Part shown: positions 47,280 to 55,943 of the stretch, piece after piece
How the letters are laid out: each line of letters opens with the position of its first letter
Position numbering within the stretch: the stretch's first letter is position 1
Origin: Actinocrispum wychmicini
GTDB lineage: Bacteria; Actinomycetota; Actinomycetes; Mycobacteriales; Pseudonocardiaceae
Length of the DNA stretch: 64,000 bases
Direction: 5' to 3'
NCBI RefSeq assembly: GCF_004345645.1
Contig: NZ_SLWS01000007.1
Location: forward strand, 248,001 to 312,000
Translations under genes and position numbers: made by a program
The notes under the pieces: generated by a model
Told to the model about the DNA's origin: nothing
What the model saw: the letters and a program-made list of their open reading frames with translations, nothing else
Database searches by the model: none

Positions 47280-49844
47280 TCACTCGGGCGCCTTGGCGGC
47301 TTCCACCGGGCGGGAGCGCATGCTCCGCGACGCCGGGATGAGCGTCGCGGCCATGGCCAGTGCGACCGCGCCGACGACGACGATCCCGTACATCCACAGT
47401 GGACCAGATGGGAAGGGTGTCCGGTTGACCACGATACTGAACGGAACCAGCGTCACAGCCGAGGCGATCGTGCCGAGCACGATGCCGGTGACCGCGATCA
47501 GTCCGGCCTCCACGCCCAGCATCCGCAGTATCTGGCCGCGGGTCGATCCGATCAGCCGCTGCAGGCCGAACTCCTGGCGGCGGCGTGCCGTGGCCGTCAC
47601 CAGGGTGTTGGCCACCGCGATCAGGGTGTAGCCGATGACGAGCGCGACCAGCAGGTAGTTCACCAACGCCTGTGTGTTGGTCCCCTCCGCGAACTTCGTG
47701 GTGAACGCGCTCCCGTCGGCGATCTGGACACCAGTATGGTCACGGAGCCGTTGCGCGATGGCGGCCTTCAGCGCGTCACGGTCGGCACCCGGCGCGGCGT
47801 GCACCAGAATCTGTGGCGGTAGACCCGAAGTAGTGTGCGCGGCGAGCAGTTCCGCCGGCAACAGCAGGGTTTCGTAGCCAGCCCGTGCGGGCAGGAGTGC
47901 GACGACACGCACGTCCACAGTGCCACGGTCGCCCAGCCGCAGGGTCACGGTGTCGCCGACCGTGCGGCCGATGTCCTGTGCCTGTTCGACGGGCAACGCG
48001 ACCGTGGCACCGCGAAGGTCGGCCAACGAACCCCGGGCCGGTTCGGCGGTGATCGTGTTCCGGGCGTCGTCAGCCGTGATACCCACAAGGGGCCAGGGGC
48101 TTTCCCGGTGCGAGCTGTCGTACGGGCTGTCGATCCAGCCCATGCTGGTGACATAGTCCGAAGCGCCGGCGACACCCGGCACCTGACGCACGGCATCCCT
48201 TGTGCCAGAGGCGAATCCGCCAAGAGGAGCCGACAGGACGATGTCCGCACGGAGGCTGTCGGCGTAGTTACGTTGTGCCGCTTCGGATTGGGTGGTCTGG
48301 GTGTACAGGTTGGCCACCGCGATCGCGACCGCCAGCATGATCGGGGTGACCGCGCCGGCCGTGCGGACCGCTCGCGTGGCGGCGTTGATGGTGGCAAGTT
48401 CGCCCGCGAGGCCGTGGATCGCCCGCAACGGCCGGCGCAGCACCGCGATCACCACCTTGGTCAGGCCCGGCGCCAGTAGCGCCAGCGCGATCGCCCAGCA
48501 CATCGACGCCGGTCCGGCGGTCGCCGAGGCCATCTGACCACGCATCACCAGCATCGTGACGAAGAACAGGCCGACGCCCATAAGCAGGAACAGCACGGCG
48601 AGCAGCACCCGAGGCCTGCTGACCCACCGGCGTCGCACCGCCGCCTCAGCCAGCGCCTCCGTCGGACGGGTGGCGGCGGCGCGGCCGCCGGTGATCCACG
48701 CGGCGACCACCGCGCTGAGCACTGCCGCGCCAGGGCCGGCGAGGTACGCGATGAACCCCTGGTGGAACACTACGACCGGCGGAATCACGCCAGCGCTGGC
48801 TATCCGGTCGTAGAGGTACGGACCGAGGAACACGCCGAGTACGCAGCCAAGCGCGGCGCCGAGCAGCGCCACCGCGACCGCCTCGACCAGCACCATGCGT
48901 CGCAGTTGCCGGGGTGTGGCGCCGACAGCCCGTAGCAGGGCCAACTCGCGCTGTCGGTGTTGCACTGACAGGCCGAGTGCGCTCGCCACCACGAACATCG
49001 CGACGAAGATCGCCATCCCAGCGAACACGGCCGCCAGCACGATGAGCTGCTCGCTGCCGCCGACGGCCACCGGGAACTCGGCCACTCCCCGATCGTCACC
49101 GGTCAGCGCAACCACAGGCCGGTCACCCAGCATCGCGGTGATCCGGTCCCGCAGCGTCCCGGGGGTCGTGCCGGGCCCGGCAAGGACTCCGATCGCGTCG
49201 AGCTTCCCCGGATGACCAGCCAGCGCCTCCACGTCGGCGGTGCCGAAGAACACTGCGCCGCCGTCGACCCCGGCCGATGTGACCGCGATACCACTGACCC
49301 GGTACTCGTGCGTATCACCACCGGCGACGATGCCGACCCGGCCGCCGACCGCGACGGCGACGCGGTGCGCCAGCCCGGCGTCGAGCACGACCTCCCCCGG
49401 ACGGGCTGGGGCGTTGCCGTCCCGCAGTGTGTACGGCGTGAGCGGCGCGGAAGCCCAGTCGTGGCCCTGCGACCCGACGTCCACCGGCCGGTCGCCACTG
49501 AGAACGGTGGCCGGAAACGACACGTCACCGAACGCCGCGCTCACACCAGGCACTCGCCGGACGGCGTCCACCAGGCTGGTGTCGACCCGGTCACGTTCGG
49601 CCAAGGGGACCGACTTGATGTCCTTCTTGTCAAGGGGATCCTTGTTGGGCACCTGGTACGACTGCTGACCGGTCACCACCACCGCGGCGGCCGCCAGCCG
49701 CTGCGGCGGCACAGCCGTACGGATCCCGGTCTCCATCAACCCACCGCAAGCCACGATGATCCCAGCGCCGAGAAACACCGCGACAAAGGTCGCCACGAAG
49801 CCGCCCACGCGGAACCGCAGAGTACGCAACGCGAGTCGCCACAT
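47280..49844 (-). CDS. FtsX/MacB-type ABC permease without visible ATPase
   Basis: An 854-residue membrane protein with two FtsX units. It has one N-terminal helix (VGGFVATFVAVFLGAGIIVA), a large extracellular domain, three helices with the LLRAVGATPRQLRRMVLVEA coupling loop, a second N-terminal helix and periplasmic domain, then helices with QRLIGSTRGQILRMLGVEA. This is the long MacB-like/LolE-like permease common in actinomycetes, usually encoded beside an ATPase of the MacB/LolD type. None lies in the flanking 5 kb. The ATG at 49844 (MWRLALRTLRF) is the conserved start; a longer frame to 49937 is less likely. A TetR regulator follows in the same direction. Confidence 0.88.
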   Translation of the reverse strand: MWRLALRTLRFRVGGFVATFVAVFLGAGIIVACGGLMETGIRTAVPPQRLAAAAVVVTGQQSYQVPNKDPLDKKDIKSVPLAERDRVDTSLVDAVRRVPGVSAAFGDVSFPATVLSGDRPVDVGSQGHDWASAPLTPYTLRDGNAPARPGEVVLDAGLAHRVAVAVGGRVGIVAGGDTHEYRVSGIAVTSAGVDGGAVFFGTADVEALAGHPGKLDAIGVLAGPGTTPGTLRDRITAMLGDRPVVALTGDDRGVAEFPVAVGGSEQLIVLAAVFAGMAIFVAMFVVASALGLSVQHRQRELALLRAVGATPRQLRRMVLVEAVAVALLGAALGCVLGVFLGPYLYDRIASAGVIPPVVVFHQGFIAYLAGPGAAVLSAVVAAWITGGRAAATRPTEALAEAAVRRRWVSRPRVLLAVLFLLMGVGLFFVTMLVMRGQMASATAGPASMCWAIALALLAPGLTKVVIAVLRRPLRAIHGLAGELATINAATRAVRTAGAVTPIMLAVAIAVANLYTQTTQSEAAQRNYADSLRADIVLSAPLGGFASGTRDAVRQVPGVAGASDYVTSMGWIDSPYDSSHRESPWPLVGITADDARNTITAEPARGSLADLRGATVALPVEQAQDIGRTVGDTVTLRLGDRGTVDVRVVALLPARAGYETLLLPAELLAAHTTSGLPPQILVHAAPGADRDALKAAIAQRLRDHTGVQIADGSAFTTKFAEGTNTQALVNYLLVALVIGYTLIAVANTLVTATARRRQEFGLQRLIGSTRGQILRMLGVEAGLIAVTGIVLGTIASAVTLVPFSIVVNRTPFPSGPLWMYGIVVVGAVALAMAATLIPASRSMRSRPVEAAKAPE

Positions 49845-49959
49845 CAAACCCACCCCCAATGAAGTGCTCTCCGAAGAAACTCTAGTGAGCGTTGGATGGC
49901 GGCCCCATAGTCTTAGGCAGCATCCGGTGGTGGACAAAACTCCACTCTTGACAAAAGTG

Positions 49960-50001
49960 ACTGCGTACTATATTTGCGTATCTGCGAATATAGTACGCAG
50001 T
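49960..50001. promoter_or_regulatory. Perfect 15-bp inverted repeat around a 12-bp spacer, with TTGACA upstream
   Basis: ACTGCGTACTATATT (49960-49974) and AATATAGTACGCAGT (49987-50001) are exact complements separated by TGCGTATCTGCG, unusually AT-rich for this DNA. TTGACA at 49948-49953 and TATATT at 49969-49974 could be a plus-strand promoter inside the dyad. It lies 116 bp upstream of the FtsX-type gene on the other strand. Confidence 0.6.
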
Positions 50002-50019
50002 TCGGACTTACCACTTCGC

Positions 50020-50405
50020 GCGCTTGCCGCCGTGATGGGCGCCGAGACAGTCCGTGCCTACGTCGTCGCTGGTCAACTGCACGCTGAGGCCGGGGCATCG
50101 CCTCCGCACAGCGTCGTCACGAGCAGTGACAGCCCGGCACCATCAGTGCCGGTCACGACTGCACCGAGTCACTCGACAGTGCGATACTGCCGTTCAACGC
50201 GAAGCTGACGTCGGCGGACATTCCTGTCCCAGGATGTGGTGTGCGCAATGGCGAGTGCAACGGATCGCTGATCGACCGCGACTGGGTCGTCACCGCAGGG
50301 CATTGTTTTCACGATTTGAAGGACGATCGAATTGGTGGACCGCCGTCGCGGCGAGTTCACGGTCACCACCATCGGGCAGACCACCAGCCTGTTCGGCGAT
50401 GGTCT
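50020..50405 (+). pseudogene. Trypsin-like serine protease fragment, frameshifted and truncated
   Basis: A signal-like segment (RALAAVMGAETVRAYVVAG) is in one frame. A second frame from about 50126 reads DCTESLDSAILPFNAKL, GCGVRNGECNGSLI, then DWVVTAGHCFHDLKDDRIGG with the catalytic His of chymotrypsin-fold S1 proteases. A third frame continues GEFTVTTIGQTTSLFGDGL and stops at 50405. The Asp and Ser parts of the triad are gone. Upstream the frame is closed by TGA near 50122. It is a dead remnant. Confidence 0.65.
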
Positions 50406-50640
50406 AGGAGTTCTTCCGCTCAGCGCCCGACAGCAGCCCAAGCAGGTACATTCGGGCCCGACGACGGAGTCCGCTTGCACATCGAACCCGGCCCGCCACC
50501 GGGCCAGACGATCGCCAACCACAGTCCATGACGCGGCCACCACGTCTTCTTCTAGATCCAACACACCTTGAAAGTTGATCACGCGCGGCCGTCTCCATGA
50601 TCACGACCAGCCGACCAAGATCACACTGTGCGCTGCCGTA
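50406..50640. other. Gene-free stretch
   Basis: I see no coding frame with supporting signals and no clear repeat. It may be decayed DNA between the protease remnant and the small exported protein gene. Confidence 0.5.
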
Positions 50641-50805
50641 CTACTGGGTCCGCGTAGTTGACTTCGATGCTGGCCAGTCTCCGGGGTACGGCCCCCTTGA
50701 CTGGTAAGGGCCGGGTCTGCCATCGACCGAACCGGCTCCCGCAATCCACAGTGCGGCGGACGTCGTAATGATCAACGCTGCCACTGCGGCACGTCGTACG
50801 CGCAT
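50641..50805 (-). CDS. Small exported protein (54 residues)
   Basis: An ATG at 50805 with GGAGGAG five bases upstream encodes a clear signal peptide (MRVRRAAVAALIITTSAALW) and then only about 28 mature residues (GRPGPYQSRGPYPGDWP). No family recognised. In the next frame the same DNA ends LASIEVNYADPVV, so a frameshift may have altered the C-terminus. The left end of the IS3 element lies 33 bp upstream of the start, so the native promoter has probably been displaced. Confidence 0.5.
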   Translation of the reverse strand: MRVRRAAVAALIITTSAALWIAGAGSVDGRPGPYQSRGPYPGDWPASKSTTRTQ

Positions 50806-50838
50806 CGACTCCTCCAGTGCATTGTCGTTTTCCAGGAT

Positions 50839-50867
50839 GGCCTGGAGTTGTCCCGTTTTGACGGACA
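50839..50867 (+). repeat. IS3 left terminal inverted repeat
   Basis: Begins GGCCTGGAGTTGTCCCGTTT and ends ACGGACA. It matches the right end in inverse orientation at 26 of 29 positions. Confidence 0.8.
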
Positions 50868-50912
50868 CCAGTGATCAGGGACTGTGTGTTCCTGGGAAGG
50901 ATGTCCGTCATT

Positions 50913-51236
50913 ATGGAGTCTGTGGGTAAGAAGAAGCGGCGGCCTCGGCGGCAGTTCACGCCGGAGTTCAAGGCCGAGATCGTGGAGTTGTGCCGGCGTG
51001 GTGACCGGACGGTGCACCAGGTCGTGAAGGACTTCGACCTGACTTACTCGGCGGTGGCGCACTGGATCGAGCAGGCCTATCCGGACCCCGACGCACCGAC
51101 CGGCCCGACCCGCGAGGCGTTGACCCTGGCGGAGAAAACCGAACTGACGGCGTTGCGGCAGGAGAACGCTAGGCTCAAGCAGGACGTGGAAATCCTCAAG
51201 CGCGCCACGGCTTTCTTCGCGAAGGAGACCCGGTGA
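50913..51236 (+). CDS. IS3-family transposase OrfA (HTH/leucine-zipper protein)
   Basis: A 107-residue protein. A helix-turn-helix of the HTH_Tnp_1 type (RRQFTPEFKAEIVELCRRGD, VKDFDLTYSAVAHWI) is followed by a leucine-zipper-like helix (LTALRQENARLKQDVEILKR) used for multimerisation and OrfAB binding of the inverted repeats. An ATG at 50913 is chosen, 12 bases after GGGAAGG; an ATG at 50901 is the alternative. Its stop overlaps the OrfB start (GTGA). Confidence 0.88.
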   Translation: MESVGKKKRRPRRQFTPEFKAEIVELCRRGDRTVHQVVKDFDLTYSAVAHWIEQAYPDPDAPTGPTREALTLAEKTELTALRQENARLKQDVEILKRATAFFAKETR

Positions 51237-52111
51237 ACGTGTACCCGTTCATCGAGGCGGAGAACGCCAGCCCCACCGGTAACGTCAAGCGTTCCTGTGA
51301 GCTGCTGCAGGTCTCCCGGTCCGCCTTCTACGAGCACCGCAACGGCACGTCGGGCAAGCGCGCCCGGTCGGACGCCGCGCTGACCGAGAAGATCATCACC
51401 GTGCACACACAGTCGCGGGGCACCTACGGCGCTCCGCGGATCCAGGCCGAACTGGCCGATCGGGGACACCGGCACGCCCGTAAGCGGATCGCACGGCTGC
51501 TGCGCGAGAGCGGCCTGGCCGGCCTGGCACCGAAACGATGGCGCACCACCACCGTGCCCGACCCGGTAGCGGTCACGCCACCAGACCTGATCGCACGCGA
51601 CTTCTCCTGTACCACAGGGAACGTCGATACTCGCTGGTGCGGCGACATCACCTACATCCACACCTGGGAAGGATGGCTGTATCTGGCCACCGTGATCGAC
51701 CTGGACTCCCGGCGGGTGGTCGGCTGGGCCACCGCGGATCACCTGCGGACCGATCTGGTCGCCCATGCCCTGCGCACCGCGATCTGTGCGCGCCGGCCAG
51801 CCTCTGGGGTGATCTTCCATTCCGACCGGGGCTGCCAGTACACCTCCGTCCAGTACGGCCGCCTGGCCCGCGCCAACGGGGTGCGATTGTCGGTCGGCCG
51901 CACCGGAGTCTGCTGGGACAACGCTGTGGCCGAATCGTTCTTCGCCACCATCAAATCCGAACTGCTCAACCGGCAGCCCTGGCCCACAAAATCGTTGGCA
52001 CACAAGGCGATCTTCGACTGGATCGAAGGCTGGTACAACACCCGCCGGCGACACTCCAGCCTCGGCTACCTCAGCCCCGCCACTTTCGAACACCACACGG
52101 GGGTAGCCTGA
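51233..52111 (+). CDS. IS3-family transposase OrfB (DDE integrase)
   Basis: A 292-residue protein. An HTH_21-type segment (SRGTYGAPRIQAELADRGHR) precedes the rve integrase core with all three catalytic residues: Asp in WCGDITYIHT, Asp in FHSDRGCQYTS and Glu in NAVAESFFATIKSELL, and ends in the usual YNTRRRHSSLGYLSPATFE. The start is a GTG sharing four bases with the OrfA stop. I see no A-rich slippery run, so coupling at GTGA rather than classic -1 frameshifting may be used. Confidence 0.93.
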   Translation: MNVYPFIEAENASPTGNVKRSCELLQVSRSAFYEHRNGTSGKRARSDAALTEKIITVHTQSRGTYGAPRIQAELADRGHRHARKRIARLLRESGLAGLAPKRWRTTTVPDPVAVTPPDLIARDFSCTTGNVDTRWCGDITYIHTWEGWLYLATVIDLDSRRVVGWATADHLRTDLVAHALRTAICARRPASGVIFHSDRGCQYTSVQYGRLARANGVRLSVGRTGVCWDNAVAESFFATIKSELLNRQPWPTKSLAHKAIFDWIEGWYNTRRRHSSLGYLSPATFEHHTGVA

Positions 52112-52129
52112 CCATTCCCTTAACGACCC

Positions 52130-52158
52130 TGTCCGTTAAAACGGGTCAACCCCAGGCC
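52130..52158 (-). repeat. IS3 right terminal inverted repeat
   Basis: Read on the minus strand it begins GGCCTGGGGTTGACCCGTTT and ends ACGGACA, pairing with the left repeat at 50839-50867. Confidence 0.8.
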
Positions 52159-52272
52159 CAACTAAGGTAGGCGAAGAGAGCTCGTTGGGGAAGAGCGACT
52201 CGCATCAGGGGTGCATTGAGCAAGAGGAATCATCGCTCTGACTCTGTTCATTTTCTGCCTCCGCAACCCAGC

Positions 52273-52305
52273 CCTGGCGGTCCATAGCCTCCACGGACCG
52301 CCAGG
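52273..52305. repeat. 11-bp perfect inverted repeat upstream of the SARP gene
   Basis: CCTGGCGGTCC (52273-52283) and GGACCGCCAGG (52295-52305) flank an 11-nt spacer. It could be a terminator insulating the SARP gene from IS readthrough or an operator. No T-run follows on either strand. Confidence 0.5.
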
Positions 52306-52336
52306 TTAGGTCATTGTTCGGGATCGATCGAGGATG

Positions 52337-52356
52337 AACCTTGAGCAAACCTTGAG
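52337..52356 (+). promoter_or_regulatory. Tandem AACCTTGAG repeats at 11-bp period (candidate SARP box)
   Basis: AACCTTGAG occurs at 52337-52345 and again at 52348-52356, one helical turn apart, as in known SARP-binding sites. TATGCT directly after (52357-52362) could be the -10. The SARP gene starts at 52415, so autoregulation is likely. Confidence 0.55.
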
Positions 52357-52414
52357 TATGCTGCTGAGGCATGGTATTCGCTGATGGTGGGTTCCAGCCA
52401 AGAATGGGATCTTG

Positions 52415-55225
52415 ATGGCAGCAGAGTTGCGTGTGCTCGGCAGCATCGAGGTACGTGTCAACGATCAATCTGTTGACATCGGTCATCTCCGCCAGCAGTG
52501 CGTGTTGGTGGGGTTGTTGGCCGAGGCCAACAACCCCGTATCGGTCGACCAACTTGTGGATCGTGTGTGGGGAGATCAGCATCCGCATCGCGCCCGCGAG
52601 ACCCTATACACCTACCTTTCCCGTCTGCGAAGTGCCCTTGCGACCGCCGATGATGCCGATATCGTGCGACAGCCAGGCGGCTATGTCCTCGCGATCGATC
52701 CGATGATCGTGGACTTGAACCGGTTCCGCCTCCTTGTCACGCAAGCCGGGTCGCTTGAGGACGAGGAGCGTGCACTCGCACTGCTCGACCAGGCAATGGA
52801 GCTGTGGCGGGGAGAAGCATTCACGGCACTGGACACTCCTTGGCTGAACAATCTCCGAACCACCCTGGAAGGGGAACGTCGTGAGGCGCAATTGGACCGC
52901 ACCGACTTCAGGCTCCGCTGTGGCTACCACGCTGGATTGATCACTGAACTGTCCGTCCAGGCTGCCGAGCGTCCGCTGGACGAGCGGCTGGCCGGCCAGC
53001 TCATGCTCACTCTGTATCGCAGCGGCCGACAGGCCGAGGCATTACATACCTTCCAAAACACTCGACGGCTGCTAGTCGACGAGTTGGGCATCGAGCCCGG
53101 GCCCGAGCTCCAGCAACTTCACCAGCAGATCCTAGCTGCCAATCCAGTGCTTACCGTCAAGTCATCCGCCAGATCTATCCCGGTCGCGCCAAGCCAATTG
53201 CCTGCTGACATCCCGCATTTCACCGGCCGTGACCGGCAACTGGCCGAGCTGCACACTCGGTTCGCCGACACAAGTGAGCGTCCGGCGACGATGATCACCG
53301 CGATCGATGGCACCGCCGGAGTCGGAAAGACGGCCTTGGCTGTCCACTTTGGGCATGAAGTCTCCACACGGTTTCCCGATGGACAGCTCTATGTCGACCT
53401 ACGTGGCTATTCCTCTGGACCGCCGATGGCGGCAGCCGATGCAATGGGCCTACTGCTGCGCAGCCTCGGCTTACCTCCTGAGCGGATTCCGATCGATGAG
53501 CAGGAGCAGGCCGCGGTTTACCGCTCTCTGCTCGCGGGCAAAAGAATGCTGATCGTGTTGGACAACGCCCGCACGGCCGGACAGGTCCGGCCACTGCTTC
53601 CTGGCCACCCCGACTGTCACGTTCTGATCACCAGCCGAATCATTCTGTCCTCACTGGACGGAGCGACTCATCTGCATCTGGATGTCCTGGGCGAGTCTGA
53701 GGCGCTGACCCTACTTGCTCGGCAGATCAGCCAAGACCGGGTGTCGGCCGAACTGGCCGCCGCCACCACTCTCGGCACGTTGTGCGCCCGGCTACCGCTG
53801 GCGCTACGCATCGCCGGAGCCCGACTGGCCGCCCGCCCTCGTTGGCCAATAGCAACTTTGGTTGAGCGGTTGACAGACGAACAGCATCGCCTTGATGAAT
53901 TGCAAGTCGCTGACCGGGCTGTGCGAGCCAGCTTCGCGGTAAGCTATCAGGCGCTGCAGGCCAGCGGCGATCCGGTTGATCAGTGGGCAGCCCGTGCATT
54001 TCGGCTTCTCGGGCTCCTGGACTGGGTTGAGATGAGCCCCCCGGTCGCCTCAGCCTTGTTCGACCTGCCGCAGTTCAAAGCGTACGCAGCGTTGGAACGA
54101 CTCGTCGATGATCATCTGCTGGACTCGGCCGCTCCCGGCCGCTATCACACCCACGATCTGTTGCGACTATACGCCAAAGAACTCGCACGCCGCCACAAAG
54201 CCGAACCCGCATTGTCCCGTGTCTTAGGCTGTTATACCGCCACCGCCGAACAGGCATACCTGCTGCTGGACCCCGCGACCACCCGCATCCCCATCGACGC
54301 CACCCGCGATCGGCGCGCGGGATCCGCCTTGTCCACTCTTTCCGATGTGGGTACCTGGGTTGAGGCAGAGCACGCCAATCTTTTGGCCATCGCTCGCCAG
54401 GCCGCTGTCACATCCGGCGCGGCTCCCGGTTTTCTTGGGCGACTGACTGCTGCACTATTGGCGCCCTTCGATATTCGGGGATACTGGCAGGAGTTGATCT
54501 CTTTGCGCCAGCTTGCCGCGGAGACCACACACAGCCGCGGAGATTTTGCCGGCGAGGCCCTGGCCAATCAGGATCTCGGGTGGATTCATTCCCGGATAGG
54601 GCGCACCGATCAGGCAACCACCTATACGCAGCAGGCACTAACCGTCCATCGCGAGGTCGGCGACTCTCACGGCGAGCAAATCTGCTTCAATCAGTTTGGA
54701 GTCGCCTATCGACAGCAGGAGCGGTTTCATGAGGCAATTAGTTGCCTGAAGCAGGGCCATGCCATCTGTCAGAAGAACGGCTATCGCCGAGGAGAAGCAC
54801 GAATCCTGAACAATCTGGGTCTGGTGTACCAACGGTTGCGGCGCTTCGACGAGGCGATCGACTCGCACCACCGAGCCCTCCTTCTCCAGCGGGAACTCGG
54901 TGACCGGTCGGGGGAGGCAAACGCGCTCGCCGGTCTGGGGTGGGCCCACCACCGAGCAGGCAACGCCGACCGTGCTATCGCCTACCATCAGCAAGGCTTG
55001 GCTCTCTTCCGAGAGATCGGGCACCGCTACTTCGAAGCCGAGTCACTGTGGGGGCTGGGCCAGACTCACCACACCCTCGGCCACCATAACCAGGCACGAA
55101 ACTGCTGGCAGCAATCCATCACCATCCTGCAAAATATCAGCGCGCTCACCGACGACGAGGCCGGCGCGCTGCTCCAAAATGAACAAATTCCCGACACTCC
55201 CGCGATCATCCTGAGCAACATCTGA
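52415..55225 (+). CDS. SARP-family regulator with NB-ARC ATPase and TPR domains (AfsR-like)
   Basis: A 936-residue protein in AfsR architecture. The OmpR-type winged helix (1-95: LRVLGSIEVRVNDQSVDIGH, TLYTYLSRLRSAL) and bacterial transcriptional activator domain (96-245: NRFRLLVTQAGSL, ELGIEPGPELQQLHQQIL) form the SARP module. NB-ARC follows, with Walker A GTAGVGKT at 299-306, Walker B KRMLIVLDNA near 378 and the GLPLA-like RLPLALRIAGARLA. The C-terminal 240 residues are TPRs (NQDLGWIHSRIGRTDQATTY and similar, six or so). It should activate secondary-metabolite promoters through tandem 11-bp repeats, with ATP and TPR input as a switch. Start ATG at 52415. No biosynthetic cluster is adjacent. 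Confidence 0.92.
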   Translation: MAAELRVLGSIEVRVNDQSVDIGHLRQQCVLVGLLAEANNPVSVDQLVDRVWGDQHPHRARETLYTYLSRLRSALATADDADIVRQPGGYVLAIDPMIVDLNRFRLLVTQAGSLEDEERALALLDQAMELWRGEAFTALDTPWLNNLRTTLEGERREAQLDRTDFRLRCGYHAGLITELSVQAAERPLDERLAGQLMLTLYRSGRQAEALHTFQNTRRLLVDELGIEPGPELQQLHQQILAANPVLTVKSSARSIPVAPSQLPADIPHFTGRDRQLAELHTRFADTSERPATMITAIDGTAGVGKTALAVHFGHEVSTRFPDGQLYVDLRGYSSGPPMAAADAMGLLLRSLGLPPERIPIDEQEQAAVYRSLLAGKRMLIVLDNARTAGQVRPLLPGHPDCHVLITSRIILSSLDGATHLHLDVLGESEALTLLARQISQDRVSAELAAATTLGTLCARLPLALRIAGARLAARPRWPIATLVERLTDEQHRLDELQVADRAVRASFAVSYQALQASGDPVDQWAARAFRLLGLLDWVEMSPPVASALFDLPQFKAYAALERLVDDHLLDSAAPGRYHTHDLLRLYAKELARRHKAEPALSRVLGCYTATAEQAYLLLDPATTRIPIDATRDRRAGSALSTLSDVGTWVEAEHANLLAIARQAAVTSGAAPGFLGRLTAALLAPFDIRGYWQELISLRQLAAETTHSRGDFAGEALANQDLGWIHSRIGRTDQATTYTQQALTVHREVGDSHGEQICFNQFGVAYRQQERFHEAISCLKQGHAICQKNGYRRGEARILNNLGLVYQRLRRFDEAIDSHHRALLLQRELGDRSGEANALAGLGWAHHRAGNADRAIAYHQQGLALFREIGHRYFEAESLWGLGQTHHTLGHHNQARNCWQQSITILQNISALTDDEAGALLQNEQIPDTPAIILSNI

Positions 55226-55322
55226 CCCCATTTAGAAACGAGCACCATACGACCTTCCAAACCGGACACCTTGATTCGGGTGACCACAAGGACGGTCGGG
55301 CGACGACACACGTCGGGCGGCA

Positions 55323-55651
55323 GTGGCTAAGTCGCTATGGCAAGAGCTAGTGGCCGAGCTCGTCAGTGTCGCCGGATCCCGTTGGGGCGTCGAGGAAACG
55401 TTCCAGTTCGCCAGAACGAGACCGGTCTGGATCACTGTCAAGTCCGGGGCACCACAGCCAATCACGATCGACTCATCCCGTTACCTTGCAACGAAATCAG
55501 GCGACTCTAGGCCATCCTGACCCATACAGCGCACACCCAAGCACACACCGCTCACTGGTCGGACTGGCGACGACGTCACCAAACCCGCGCCCACCACAGC
55601 CACCACCAGCGTCAACGCATCAAACCTCCCAGACTGCCGCTGCCGTACTAG
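55323..55651 (+). pseudogene. IS701-type transposase C-terminal remnant, frameshifted
   Basis: One frame reads AELVSVAGSRWGVEETFQFA; the next continues NETGLDHCQVRGTTANHD, wording characteristic of the C-terminal catalytic region of IS701-like (DDE_5) transposases. Further on, HTAHWSDWRRRHQTRAHHSH matches their basic tail, ending at a TAG near 55651. At least one frameshift and the loss of the N-terminal two thirds make it inactive. Confidence 0.7.
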
Positions 55652-55654
55652 GCC

Positions 55655-55870
55655 GGCGGCTGCGCGTATCACCGTGTGCGTGTGGCGTAGCTGGGCGCGG
55701 CGTCAAGCCAGGACAACGTACATGCCCTGATCTACCGGGATCGAGGTCCACCGCCCAGGTAAGGGCGAGCGGCGCAGTTTCGCCGACGCCGACTACGCCG
55801 TCCTGCTCGATGCTGCTCGTCAGCACCTCACGGTGCCAATCGTGGTGATCTGGAACAACCTCGATACCGG
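55655..55870 (+). pseudogene. IS630-type transposase remnant
   Basis: The frame reads ARITVCVWRSWARRQARTTY, meets a TGA, then STGIEVHRPGKGERRSFADA and DYAVLLDAARQHLTVPIVVI-WNNLDT, matching the DDE core of IS630-family transposases (the Asp in WNNLD). Both ends are missing and the frame contains a stop. The last codons run toward the start region of the next gene. Confidence 0.7.
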
Positions 55871-55943
55871 CCGCCGTCAATCTACCTTCAGGTTGAGTAG
55901 GCTAGGCGCATTCCGCTCTGACGTCCCGCCCAAGGGAGACGAC

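Larger units (their letters stand above)
50838..52160 (+). mobile_element. Intact IS3-family insertion sequence
   Basis: About 1.32 kb with imperfect 29-bp terminal inverted repeats and two consecutive transposase ORFs. Both frames are uninterrupted and the DDE residues are present, so it may be active. I could not identify a target-site duplication: the bases flanking the two ends do not match, and the ends disagree by one base, leaving the exact boundaries uncertain by a few bases. Confidence 0.85.

Noticed and set aside
50830..52170. Target-site duplication for the IS3 element
   Set aside because: The three or four bases flanking either plausible boundary do not match, so none is claimed.
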